From: AP-15 sp963703665
GTDB lineage: Bacteria > Pseudomonadota > Alphaproteobacteria > ATCC43930 > CGMCC-115725
Length of the DNA stretch: 64,000 nt
Assembly (NCBI GenBank): GCA_963703665.1
Contig: CAVPFB010000005.1
Location: forward strand, 343,680 to 407,679
Reading direction: 5' to 3'
A program made the translations under genes and the position numbers. The notes beneath the pieces are model-generated. The model ran no database searches, had not been told where the DNA came from, and saw nothing but the letters and a program-made list of their open reading frames with translations. This document shows, one piece after another, positions 55,418-63,675 of this stretch. Each line of letters begins with the position of its first letter. Position 1 is the stretch's first letter.

Positions 55418-56009
55418 CCTCGATTTCGCCGTCGACGGGGTCACCGTCGAGCCCTACGCCGCGATGCCGACCCTGCGCTTTGCCTTGCGCGTCAGCAACG
55501 CCACGCCGGCTGCGGTGATCGAGAACGTAATGCTGAACTGCCAGATCCGGATCGAGCCGGCGCGGCGGCCCTATGGCGCGTTCGAGCACGACCGACTGGC
55601 CGACCTGTTCGGGACGCCCGAGCGTTGGGGCCAGACCTTGCACGGCTTTCTGTGGACCCATGTCAACATGACGGTTGGGCGCTTTGAGCGCCATTGCGTC
55701 GTGACATTGCGGGTGCCGTGCAGCTTCGATTTCAACGTTGCGGCGACGAAGTATTTTCACGGGCTGGCGGCGGGCGAGGCGCCGTTGGCACTGCTGTTCA
55801 GCGGCTCGGTGTTTTATCGCGATACCGCCGACCGGCTGCAGATTACGCAGATCCCGTGGAGCAAGGAGGTCTCCTGCCATCTGCCGATCGGCCTCTGGCA
55901 ACAGATGATGGACCAGTATTATCCCGACAGCGTCTGGCTGCGCGTGCCGCGCGCCATGTTCGAGCAACTCTACCGATACAAACGGCGAGCGGGGTTTGCC
56001 GACCTTTGA
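55410..56009 (+). CDS. DUF6084-family protein
   Basis: 199 residues, no cysteine-rich motif or membrane segment. Typical strings: LDFAVDGVTVEPYAAMPTLRFALRV, DLFGTPERWGQTLHGFLWTHVNM, RVPCSFDFNVAATKYFHGL, and VSCHLPIGLWQQMMDQYYPDSVWLRV (given here as short motifs FLWTHVNM, KYFHGL and MDQYYPDSVW). It is a soluble beta-rich protein found next to group 1h hydrogenases; function unknown. The start overlaps DUF5947. Confidence 0.8.
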   Translation: MVDLDFAVDGVTVEPYAAMPTLRFALRVSNATPAAVIENVMLNCQIRIEPARRPYGAFEHDRLADLFGTPERWGQTLHGFLWTHVNMTVGRFERHCVVTLRVPCSFDFNVAATKYFHGLAAGEAPLALLFSGSVFYRDTADRLQITQIPWSKEVSCHLPIGLWQQMMDQYYPDSVWLRVPRAMFEQLYRYKRRAGFADL

Positions 56010-56054
56010 TGCGGCATTGCGCAGCTTGCTCGATCTTTCGGCGTCGGACCCGGC

Positions 56055-57425
56055 ATGATGAATATGGATCGGGTCGCCGAGATCGCCCGCGCTGTGCTCT
56101 ACGAGGGCTACATCCTTTATCCGTATCGGCCGTCGGCGATAAAAAACCGCCAGCGCTGGACGTTCGGGGGCATCTTCCCGCGCGGCTATGCCGAGGCCCA
56201 GGGCGGCGATCCGTGGCAGATGCAGACGCAATGCCTGTTGCGCGGCGACCCGGACGCGCTGGTCGAGGTGCGGGTGCGCTTTCTGCAGCTCGTGACCCGC
56301 GAAATCTGCAAGCTCGACGAGCCGGTTGCCGATGGCACGAATTGGCGCGAGTCGGCTTACGCGAAAGTCGCGGCGCTGGAGGCCGGCGGAACGCGCTTCC
56401 TGCCGTGGGAAGAGGCGACCGAGCGCGAGATCGTCGTCCCGGACCTGCCGATCGCCGAATTGCTGGCCAGCTCGAAAACGATCGCTTTCGCCGTGCCGAG
56501 CATCAATGAGCGCGAGCCGATCGACGAGGACAACGGGGTCGTCGCCTATCTGCTGCGCGCCGGCGCCGCTCTCTCCGGCTCGATCGAGATTGCCGCTGAA
56601 GCGATTATGCGCGGAGCATGCCGACTGACGGTGCGGATTGAGAATGACTCTCCTTGGCCTGCAGCCGAGCGCCGGCGAGAACTCGCCCAGCGGTCGGCCT
56701 TCGCTTCGACGCACACGGCCCTCGGCCTGCACCGCGGCAAGTTCGTGTCCCTGATCGATCCGCCAGTGGATTTGCGCGAGGCTGCCACCGCCTGCGACAA
56801 TCGGGGAACCTGGCCGGTGCTGGTCGGCGGCGAGTGCCAAAGCGACACGATGCTGTCCTCGCCGATCATTCTTTACGACGACCCACAGATCGCTCCCGAA
56901 AGCCCCGGCGATCTGTTCGACAGCACCGAGATCGACGAGATCCTGACCTTGCGCATCCTGGCGATGACCGATGCCGAAAAGCGCGAAATGGGCGCAACCG
57001 ACGCGCATGCCCGTGCATTGCTCGAACGGACCGAGGGCCTGACCGCGGAAGAATTCGGCCGGCTGCACGGCACCCTGCGGCGACCGGGCTCGCAAATCGA
57101 TCTGGTTGCCAGCGACGATGGCATCGGGCATCCCGGCGATGCAAAGCCAAATCTCGCCTCCCTTCTGGTCGACGGCCGTCGGCTCGCCGTCGGCGCGCAT
57201 GTCCGGCTGCACCCGAACCGGCGCGCCGACATCATGGACATCGTCCTGAAGGACCAGGTCGCGGTCATCGAGGCGATCGAGCGCGATTTCGAGGACCGGG
57301 TGCATGTCGCGGTGACCCTGCTCGACGATCCGGGCCGCGATCTCGGCCTCGACCGCTATCCCGGCCATCGCTTCTTCTTTGCCCAGGACGAGATCGAGCT
57401 GCTCGACCCGAAGGGCGGGCGATGA
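56055..57425 (+). CDS. Uncharacterised protein of the hydrogenase operon
   Basis: 456 residues, no signal peptide or membrane helix, no cofactor motif I recognise. Visible: ARAVLYEGYILYPYRPSA and NRQRWTFGGIFPRGYAEA at the N-terminus, a central Pro/Ala-rich stretch, a basic region RRRELAQRSAFASTHTALGLHRGKF at about 220, and a C-terminal beta part (GAHVRLHPNRRADIMDIVLKDQVAVIEAIERDF, given as motifs VRLHPNRRADIMD and AVIEAIERDFED). It has few cysteines. It lies between DUF6084 and the maturation protease, whose start overlaps its stop by four bases (ATGA). Its place suggests a specific maturation, assembly or electron-transfer accessory for the hydrogenase. Confidence 0.8.
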   Translation: MMNMDRVAEIARAVLYEGYILYPYRPSAIKNRQRWTFGGIFPRGYAEAQGGDPWQMQTQCLLRGDPDALVEVRVRFLQLVTREICKLDEPVADGTNWRESAYAKVAALEAGGTRFLPWEEATEREIVVPDLPIAELLASSKTIAFAVPSINEREPIDEDNGVVAYLLRAGAALSGSIEIAAEAIMRGACRLTVRIENDSPWPAAERRRELAQRSAFASTHTALGLHRGKFVSLIDPPVDLREAATACDNRGTWPVLVGGECQSDTMLSSPIILYDDPQIAPESPGDLFDSTEIDEILTLRILAMTDAEKREMGATDAHARALLERTEGLTAEEFGRLHGTLRRPGSQIDLVASDDGIGHPGDAKPNLASLLVDGRRLAVGAHVRLHPNRRADIMDIVLKDQVAVIEAIERDFEDRVHVAVTLLDDPGRDLGLDRYPGHRFFFAQDEIELLDPKGGR

Positions 57426-57955
57426 CCCGCATCCTCGTCGCCGGCATCGGCAACATCTTCAAGGGCGATGACGGGTTTGGCGTCGAGGTGGCGCGGCGCC
57501 TGGCGGCGCTGCCGCTGCCGCAATCGGTGACGGTCGCGGATTTCGGCATTCGCGGGATCGACCTGACCTATGCGCTGCTCGACGGCTGTGAGGCGGCGGT
57601 GCTGGTCGACGCGGCCCAGCGAGGCGAGCTGCCGGGCACGATTTCGATTGTAGAGCCGACGCCGCCCTCGGGCGATGCGATGCCCGAGGATCTGTTGTTG
57701 CCGCTCCACGATCTCGACCCGGCGAAGGTGCTGCGGCTCGTCGCCGCGATGGGAGGGACCTGCCGCCGTATTCTGCTGGTGGCTTGCGAGCCCTTGACCT
57801 TTGGTGACGACACCGACGGGATCATCGGCTTGAGCGCGCCGGTCGGAGCGGCGGTCGATCAGGCGGTCGCCACCGTCGAAGAATTGATCGCGGAACTGGC
57901 GGCGGAGCCCACGATGCCGATCGAATCCCGTAATCAACCGGCAGTGTCGCCATGA
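57422..57955 (+). CDS. Hydrogenase maturation protease
   Basis: 177 residues, HyaD/HybD type. Nickel-sensing motif RILVAGIGNIFKGDDGFGVEVARRL with Asp/Glu at about 16-20 (GNIFKGDDGFG), DFGIRGIDLTYALLDG at about 47, and the metal-site DAAQRGELPGT at about 65, plus LHDLDPAKVLRL with the conserved His. It cleaves the C-terminal extension of the large subunit after nickel insertion. The start overlaps the stop of the 456-residue gene. Confidence 0.9.
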   Translation: MTRILVAGIGNIFKGDDGFGVEVARRLAALPLPQSVTVADFGIRGIDLTYALLDGCEAAVLVDAAQRGELPGTISIVEPTPPSGDAMPEDLLLPLHDLDPAKVLRLVAAMGGTCRRILLVACEPLTFGDDTDGIIGLSAPVGAAVDQAVATVEELIAELAAEPTMPIESRNQPAVSP

Positions 57956-57971
57956 ACCAAGGAACGAGGCC

Positions 57972-58097
57972 ATGAACGAAAAGTCTTCGAGCACCGGGTG
58001 GCAGATCGTCGGCGCTACGGTCGGCGTCCTGTTGCTTGTCGGGCTTGCCTTCAATCTCAAGGATCTTTTCCGCTATATCAAGATCAGCACGATGTGA
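57972..58097 (+). CDS. 41-residue membrane peptide (DUF6893-like)
   Basis: 41 residues: MNEKSSSTGWQ, then a hydrophobic helix IVGATVGVLLLVGLAF and a basic/aromatic tail NLKDLFRYIKISTM. Ribosome site AAGGAACGAGG before ATG 57972; ends 58097, 22 bases before hypF. Small one-helix proteins of this shape are known from hydrogenase clusters. Possible role: membrane tether or stabiliser of a soluble hydrogenase lacking a Tat anchor. Too short for most gene finders. Confidence 0.75.
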   Translation: MNEKSSSTGWQIVGATVGVLLLVGLAFNLKDLFRYIKISTM

Positions 58098-58119
58098 TGC
58101 CGCCGGCCCCGGTTTGAGC

Positions 58120-60507
58120 ATGAGGGCAGATCTACGATCCTCGCTCTCCGTCGCCGGGCCGCCGGTCGCGGTCGAGATCCGCGTGCGCGGCTGCGTGCAG
58201 GGTGTGGGGTTTCGCCCGGCCGTGTGGCGGATCGCCCGCGATCTCGGGCTCGACGGAGACGTCTCAAACGACGGCGAGGGCGTTCTGATCCGCGCCCGTG
58301 GGGCCGCGCCGGGCCTCAAGGCGCTGCTGGAGCGGATCGAGCGCGAGCCGCCGCCGCTGGCCCAGATCGACAATATCGAGATCGGCGACTTCGCCGGCGG
58401 ATTGCCGTCGGGCTTCCATATCGCCGCCAGCCGGCCCGGTGCGACGCGCACCCGGGTGTCTCCCGACGCTGCCATTTGTCCCGCCTGCGCCGCCGAAGTG
58501 CTCGATCGCCGCGAACGGCGCCATCGCTATCCCTTCGCCACCTGCACCCATTGCGGGCCGCGCCTGTCGATCGTCGAGGGCATTCCGTACGACCGCGCCC
58601 GAACCACGATGGCGGGGTTCCCGCTGTGCGAGGCGTGCCTCGCCGAATACCGCAATCCCGTCGATCGCCGCTTTCACGCGCAGACGATTGCCTGCCCGGC
58701 CTGTGGGCCGCGGGCGGTGCTGCGCCGAATCGACGGCGCCACGACTTGCGAAATTCCGGCAGGCGACGCGGCCGAGGCAGCGGCCCGGCTGATCCGCGTC
58801 GGCGAGATCGTCGCGATCAAAGGGCTCGGCGGCTATCACCTAGCCTGCGACGCGACCGATGCCGCCGCCGTCGCCCGCCTGCGCCGCCTCAAGCACCGCG
58901 ACGCCAAGCCGTTTGCGCTGATGGCGCGCGACCTCCGAACTATCCGGCGTTTCTGCACGGTGGCGCCGGAAGAGGAGCGCGCCTTGACCAGCCCGCAGGC
59001 GCCGATCGTGGTATTGCGAGCCGACGGGCGCGAGCGCCTGCCCGATTCGGTGGCGCCGGGGCTCTCGACTTTGGGCTTCATGCTGCCGACGACGCCGCTG
59101 CATCTGCTGGTGATGGACGGGCTCGACGGCCCCGCGGTGATGACCAGCGGCAACCGTTCGGACGAGCCGCAGGTTACCGACGACGAGGAGCTCCCGGCCC
59201 GGCTCGGCGGGATCGCCGCATATGCGCTGATGCACGACCGGCGGATCGCCAACCGGCTCGACGACCCGGTTCTGCGTGCGATGGCCGGCCGGCCGCGCCT
59301 GCTCCGCCGGGCGCGCGGCTATGCGCCGGCGCCGGTCGCGCTGCCGCCCGGCTTCGAGAAGGCACCTGACATCCTGGCGATGGGCGGCGAGCTGAAGGCG
59401 ACCTTTTGTCTGGTCAAGGACGGCCAGGCGATCCTGTCGCAGCATCAGGGCGATCTCGAACACCCGGCCGCCTTCGACGATTATCGCCGGAACCTGGCAT
59501 TCTATCGCGACCTGTTCGATCACCGGCCGGTGGCGCTGGCAACGGATCTGCATCCCGAATACCTGTCGGCGAAGCTCGGGCGCGAGGAGGCTCGCGACGC
59601 CGGGCTGCCGCTGGTCGAGGTGCAGCATCACCATGCGCATATCGCCTCCTGCCTCGCCGAGAACGCACGGCCGCTGACCGCGCCGGCGGTGCTCGGCGTG
59701 GCCCTCGACGGACTTGGCTGGGGCGACGACGGCACGATTTGGGGCGGCGAATTCCTGCTCGCCGATTATCGCGGCTACCGGCGCCTCGCCAGCCTTGCGC
59801 CCGTCGCGATGCCGGGCGGCGCGGCCGCGCTCCGCGAGCCGTGGCGCAATCTTTACGCGCACCTCGCGCGCAGCATCGGCTGGGGCGAGCTCACCGGGTC
59901 GTTCGGCAGGCTCGATCTGAGCGCCGACCTCTCGGCGCGGCCCCTCCAGCTGCTCGAGGCGATGATCGCGCGCAACCTGAATTCACCGCCGGCTTCGTCC
60001 TGCGGCAGGCTGTTCGACGCAGTCGCCGCCGCGCTCGGCATCTGCCGCGAGCACCAGGTTTATGAGGGCGAAGCGGCGATGCGGCTCGAAGCGATCGTCG
60101 ACGAGACGGCGTTAGACGATGCGCAGGGTTACCCGTTTGCGACTGCGGGCACCAAGGGTCTCCTCACGATCGAGCCGCGGCCGATGTGGCATGCGCTGCT
60201 GTGCGACCTTGCGGAGCACACTTCGCCGCCGGTCGTCGCGGCGCGCTTTCACCAGGGGATCGCGGCGGCAATAACCGCGATGGCCGGGACACTCGCCAAT
60301 CGCGGCGCGCGGTTCGACACCGTGGCATTGTCGGGCGGCTGCTTTCAAAACCGAATTCTGTTCGAGCAAACGCTCGGCGGCCTGCAGGCGCTCGGCTTCA
60401 CGGTGCTGACCCACGCGCGGGTTCCGGCCAACGACGGCGGGTTGGCACTCGGCCAGGCGACGATCGCCGCGGCGCGGCTGATGGGAAGAACGGCACCATG
60501 TGTCTAG
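58120..60507 (+). CDS. hypF: Carbamoyltransferase HypF
   Basis: 795 residues. Domains in order: acylphosphatase (VRGCVQGVGFRPAVWRIARD, residues ~20-40), two zinc fingers (CPACAAEVL to CTHCGPRLS and CEACLAEY to CPACGPRA, ~125-200), a YrdC-like domain (KPFALMARDL, ~265), then a Kae1-like domain (HHHAHIASCLAEN ~505; DGLGWGDDGTIWGGEF). It makes the thiocyanate-type carbamoyl group that HypE dehydrates to the CN ligand of the NiFe centre. ATG 58120; the downstream hypC start overlaps its stop. Confidence 0.95.
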   Translation: MRADLRSSLSVAGPPVAVEIRVRGCVQGVGFRPAVWRIARDLGLDGDVSNDGEGVLIRARGAAPGLKALLERIEREPPPLAQIDNIEIGDFAGGLPSGFHIAASRPGATRTRVSPDAAICPACAAEVLDRRERRHRYPFATCTHCGPRLSIVEGIPYDRARTTMAGFPLCEACLAEYRNPVDRRFHAQTIACPACGPRAVLRRIDGATTCEIPAGDAAEAAARLIRVGEIVAIKGLGGYHLACDATDAAAVARLRRLKHRDAKPFALMARDLRTIRRFCTVAPEEERALTSPQAPIVVLRADGRERLPDSVAPGLSTLGFMLPTTPLHLLVMDGLDGPAVMTSGNRSDEPQVTDDEELPARLGGIAAYALMHDRRIANRLDDPVLRAMAGRPRLLRRARGYAPAPVALPPGFEKAPDILAMGGELKATFCLVKDGQAILSQHQGDLEHPAAFDDYRRNLAFYRDLFDHRPVALATDLHPEYLSAKLGREEARDAGLPLVEVQHHHAHIASCLAENARPLTAPAVLGVALDGLGWGDDGTIWGGEFLLADYRGYRRLASLAPVAMPGGAAALREPWRNLYAHLARSIGWGELTGSFGRLDLSADLSARPLQLLEAMIARNLNSPPASSCGRLFDAVAAALGICREHQVYEGEAAMRLEAIVDETALDDAQGYPFATAGTKGLLTIEPRPMWHALLCDLAEHTSPPVVAARFHQGIAAAITAMAGTLANRGARFDTVALSGGCFQNRILFEQTLGGLQALGFTVLTHARVPANDGGLALGQATIAAARLMGRTAPCV

Positions 60508-60788
60508 GCATACCCGGCCAGATCGTCCGGCTCGACGATGCGGACAACGCGCTGGCCACCGTCGATGTCTGCGGCGTCCGCCGGCAGGTCAATATCATCT
60601 GCATCATCGACGACGCCCATCCGTTCGAGGCCTGTCTCGGCGACTGGGTATTGGTGCATGTCGGGTTCGCGATGAGCCGGATAGATGAGGCGGAGGCGGC
60701 CGAGACCTTGAAGATCCTGGCCGAGCTCGGCGAGGCCCAGGCCGAAATCGAGGCGATGATCAGCGGCCAAGAAGCGACGGCGCAATAG
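60498..60788 (+). CDS. hypC: Hydrogenase assembly chaperone HypC
   Basis: 96 residues, begins MCLGIPGQ with Cys2, which with the His in VLVHVGFAM holds the Fe(CN)2CO unit for delivery to the large subunit. A C-terminal helix (LKILAELGEAQAEIEAMI) completes the family fold. Overlaps hypF by ten bases. Confidence 0.95.
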   Translation: MCLGIPGQIVRLDDADNALATVDVCGVRRQVNIICIIDDAHPFEACLGDWVLVHVGFAMSRIDEAEAAETLKILAELGEAQAEIEAMISGQEATAQ

Positions 60789-60789
60789 C

Positions 60790-61479
60790 ATGTCGAACCA
60801 GAGCGTGTTGCAGAGCCTCTACCCGTTCCTGCACGGCCGGGAGCAGGACGCCGGCAGACTTGCGTCGGCGCTGTTGCACTCGGTCGCCGAGAAGGCGGCG
60901 GATTCGCGCGACGCCAACGCCCGCTTTTTCGCCGAGCAAGCGGAATTGCTGGTCGCGGCCGCGCAGTCGATCGCGGCGGTCTACCGGGGCGGCGGCCGGC
61001 TGTTCGCGATGGGCAACGGCGGATCGAGCTGCGACGCGGCGCATATTGCGGTCGAGTTCACCCATCCGGTCACCGCCGGGCGGCCAGCGCTCGCCGCGAT
61101 CAACCTCGTCGCCGATGTGGCGATGATCTCGGCGGTCGGCAACGATGTCGGGTTCGAGCACGTGTTCGTTCGCCAGCTGATCGCGCAGGCCCGGCCGGGC
61201 GACGGGCTGATCGGCGTTTCGACCAGCGGCAATTCGCCGAACCTGCTGGCCGCTTTCGCCAAGGCCAAGGAGATCGGGCTCGCGACGTTCGGCCTCGCCG
61301 GCGGCGACGGCGGGGCGATGAGAGTGGCCGGCAGCGTCGACCATTGTCTCATCGTGCCGTCGAGCTCGATCCACCGCATCCAGGAATGCCACGTCGCCGC
61401 CTATCACATCCTGTGGGATTTGGTGCACACCCTCCTGGCGGACGATCGCGGCGCCGCGGCACGCGGGAGCAGCGCATGA
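60790..61479 (+). CDS. SIS-domain sedoheptulose-7-phosphate isomerase-like protein
   Basis: 229 residues of the GmhA/SIS type. Sugar-phosphate loops FAMGNGGSSCDAAHIAVEF at about 72 and GVSTSGNSPNLLAAF at about 140, with GLAGGDGGAMR after. The dimer block HRIQECHVAAYHILW with the catalytic Glu/His is at about 200. GmhA makes D-glycero-D-manno-heptose-7-phosphate for LPS. Here it sits between hypC and hypD, and its stop overlaps the hypD start (ATGA). Similar placement is known in actinobacterial-type hydrogenase loci; its job in maturation is undefined. True GmhA activity is possible. Confidence 0.88.
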   Translation: MSNQSVLQSLYPFLHGREQDAGRLASALLHSVAEKAADSRDANARFFAEQAELLVAAAQSIAAVYRGGGRLFAMGNGGSSCDAAHIAVEFTHPVTAGRPALAAINLVADVAMISAVGNDVGFEHVFVRQLIAQARPGDGLIGVSTSGNSPNLLAAFAKAKEIGLATFGLAGGDGGAMRVAGSVDHCLIVPSSSIHRIQECHVAAYHILWDLVHTLLADDRGAAARGSSA

Positions 61480-62603
61480 AATACGTCGACGAATTCCGCG
61501 ACCGTGCGAGGGCACAGGCGCTGATCGCCGAGATCGAGCGGCTGGTCTCGCGGATCGAAGTGGCGCGGCATCGCCCGTTGCACATCATGGAAGTCTGCGG
61601 CGGCCACACCCATTCGATCTTCCGCTACGGCATCGAAGGCATGCTGCCAAAGGAGATCGAATTGATCCACGGGCCGGGCTGCCCGGTCTGCGTATTGCCG
61701 ATGGGGCGGATCGACGACTGTATTGCGATCGCCGAGCGGCCCGGAGTGATCTTCACCAGCTTTGGCGACGCGATGCGGGTGCCGGGCTCGAAAAAGAGCC
61801 TGCTGCAGGCCAAGGCCGACGGCGCCGATGTGCGGATGGTCTATTCGCCGATCGATGCGCTGGCGCTGGCCCGCAAGCATCCTGATCGCGAGGTCGTGTT
61901 CTTTGCGATCGGCTTCGAGACGACGATGCCGTCGACGGCGCTGACCGTGTTGCAGGCCGAGCGCGACGGGATCCGGAATTTCTCGGTTTTCTGCAACCAC
62001 ATCACGATCGTGCCGACGATCAAGGCGGTGCTCGACAGCCCGGACCTGCATCTCGACGGGTTTCTCGGCCCCGGCCATGTCGCGATGGTGATCGGCACCA
62101 CGCCGTTCGAATTCGTCGCTCGATTTTACCATAAGCCGATGGTCGTCGCCGGGTTCGAGCCGCTCGACATTTTGCAATCGATCTGGATGGTGCTGAAGCA
62201 GATCATCGAGGGCCGCTGCGAAATCGAAAATCAATATGCCCGTATCGTCCCCGAGGCCGGCAATACGCCGGCCTTGCGGGCGGTGTCGCAGGTCTACGAA
62301 TTGCGCGAATTCTTCGAATGGCGCGGGCTCGGCTCGATCGACCATTCGGGGATCAGGTTCCGCCCAGCCTACGCCCGGTTCGACGCCGAGCGGAAATTCG
62401 CGGTCCCGAACCTCAAAATTGCCGACCCGAAATCCTGCCAGTGCGGCGAAGTATTGAAGGGCGTCATCAAGCCGTGGCAGTGCAAGGTGTTCGGCACCGC
62501 CTGCACCCCGGAACAGCCGCTCGGCGCGCTGATGGTGTCGTCGGAGGGGGCCTGCGCCGCCTACTTCCAATACGGCGGCATCCGGCGGGACAACGCGGCA
62601 TGA
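61476..62603 (+). CDS. hypD: Hydrogenase maturation protein HypD
   Basis: 375 residues. Motifs: EVCGGHTHSIFRYG (Cys about 38), IHGPGCPVCVLP (Cys pair at about 66-69), FTSFGDAMRVPGS, and a C-terminal [4Fe-4S] set in KSCQCGEVLKG, WQCKVFGTACTPEQPLGALMVSSEGACAAYF. It assembles the Fe(CN)2CO unit together with HypC. Starts within the preceding stop. Confidence 0.95.
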   Translation: MKYVDEFRDRARAQALIAEIERLVSRIEVARHRPLHIMEVCGGHTHSIFRYGIEGMLPKEIELIHGPGCPVCVLPMGRIDDCIAIAERPGVIFTSFGDAMRVPGSKKSLLQAKADGADVRMVYSPIDALALARKHPDREVVFFAIGFETTMPSTALTVLQAERDGIRNFSVFCNHITIVPTIKAVLDSPDLHLDGFLGPGHVAMVIGTTPFEFVARFYHKPMVVAGFEPLDILQSIWMVLKQIIEGRCEIENQYARIVPEAGNTPALRAVSQVYELREFFEWRGLGSIDHSGIRFRPAYARFDAERKFAVPNLKIADPKSCQCGEVLKGVIKPWQCKVFGTACTPEQPLGALMVSSEGACAAYFQYGGIRRDNAA

Positions 62604-63667
62604 GCGCCGTCGCCCCTGCCCGCGCCCGCCGGCTCGGCCGGCTCAATGTGCCGAAAGTGACGCTCGCCCATGGCGGCGGCGGCAAGGCGATGAAGGATCT
62701 GATCGACGATGTCTTTTTGCGCGCCTTCGACAACCCGGCGCTGGCGCCATTGGAAGACCAGGCCCGCTTCGACCTCGCCCAATTCACGGCACGCGGCGAC
62801 CGGCTCGCCTTCACCACCAATTCCTATGTGGTCGATCCGCTGTTCTTCCCGGGTGGCGATATCGGCAAGCTCGCAGTTTGCGGCACGGTCAACGACCTCG
62901 CCGTCGGCGGCGCTGTGCCGCTCTATCTGTCCTGCGCCGTGATCATCGAGGAAGGGCTGCCGGTCGATCTCTTACGCCGGGTCGCGCAATCGATGGCAAG
63001 CGCGGCGCGGGATGCCCGTGTCGAGATCGTCACCGGCGACACCAAGGTCGTCGACAAGGGCGCCTGCGACCAGTTGTTCGTCACCACCGCAGGGATCGGC
63101 GTGATCCGGCCCGGGCTGGAATTGGGGGCGGCGCGGGCCCAGCCCGGCGACGATGTTCTGGTCAACGGCGTGCTCGGCGACCATGGTGCCGCGATCCTTT
63201 GCGCGCGCGGCGATCTGGCATTGGAGACGCCGATCGAGAGCGACTGCGCGCCGCTGCACCGGCTGATCGCCGCCTTGCTCGCAGCGGCGCCCGATATGCG
63301 CTTTATTCGCGACGCGACGCGTGGCGGCGTTGCGACGGTGCTCAACGAGATCGCCCGGGCCTCAGAGGTCGCGATCGAAATCGACGAGGCGCAGACGCCT
63401 TTGCGTGAAGAGGTCAAAGGGTTTTGCGAGATCCTGGGGCTCGACCCGCTCTATCTCGCCAACGAGGGCAAGATCGTCGCCATTGTGCCGTCGGCGCAAA
63501 GTGCCGCGGCGCTCGCCGCGTTGCGCGCCGATCCGCTCGGAACCGACGCCCGCATCATCGGCCATATCGCTGACGGCGAGCCCGGCCGAGTGACGATGCG
63601 CACGATTTTCGGCGGACGGCAAATCGTCGACATGCTGGTCGGCGAGCAATTGCCGCGGATCTGCTGA
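62600..63667 (+). CDS. hypE: Hydrogenase maturation protein HypE
   Basis: 355 residues of the PurM-like fold. ATP site LAHGGGGKAMKDLIDDVF at about 22 and FTTNSYVVDPLFFPGGDIGKLAVCGTVNDLAV at about 75-105 (short motif GDIGKLAVCGTVND). TRGGVATVLNEIA at about 238, and the C-terminal PRIC whose final Cys becomes the thiocyanate. Dehydrates the carbamoyl group made by HypF. Overlaps hypD by four bases. Confidence 0.95.
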   Translation: MSAVAPARARRLGRLNVPKVTLAHGGGGKAMKDLIDDVFLRAFDNPALAPLEDQARFDLAQFTARGDRLAFTTNSYVVDPLFFPGGDIGKLAVCGTVNDLAVGGAVPLYLSCAVIIEEGLPVDLLRRVAQSMASAARDARVEIVTGDTKVVDKGACDQLFVTTAGIGVIRPGLELGAARAQPGDDVLVNGVLGDHGAAILCARGDLALETPIESDCAPLHRLIAALLAAAPDMRFIRDATRGGVATVLNEIARASEVAIEIDEAQTPLREEVKGFCEILGLDPLYLANEGKIVAIVPSAQSAAALAALRADPLGTDARIIGHIADGEPGRVTMRTIFGGRQIVDMLVGEQLPRIC

Positions 63668-63675
63668 GGGCGGCC

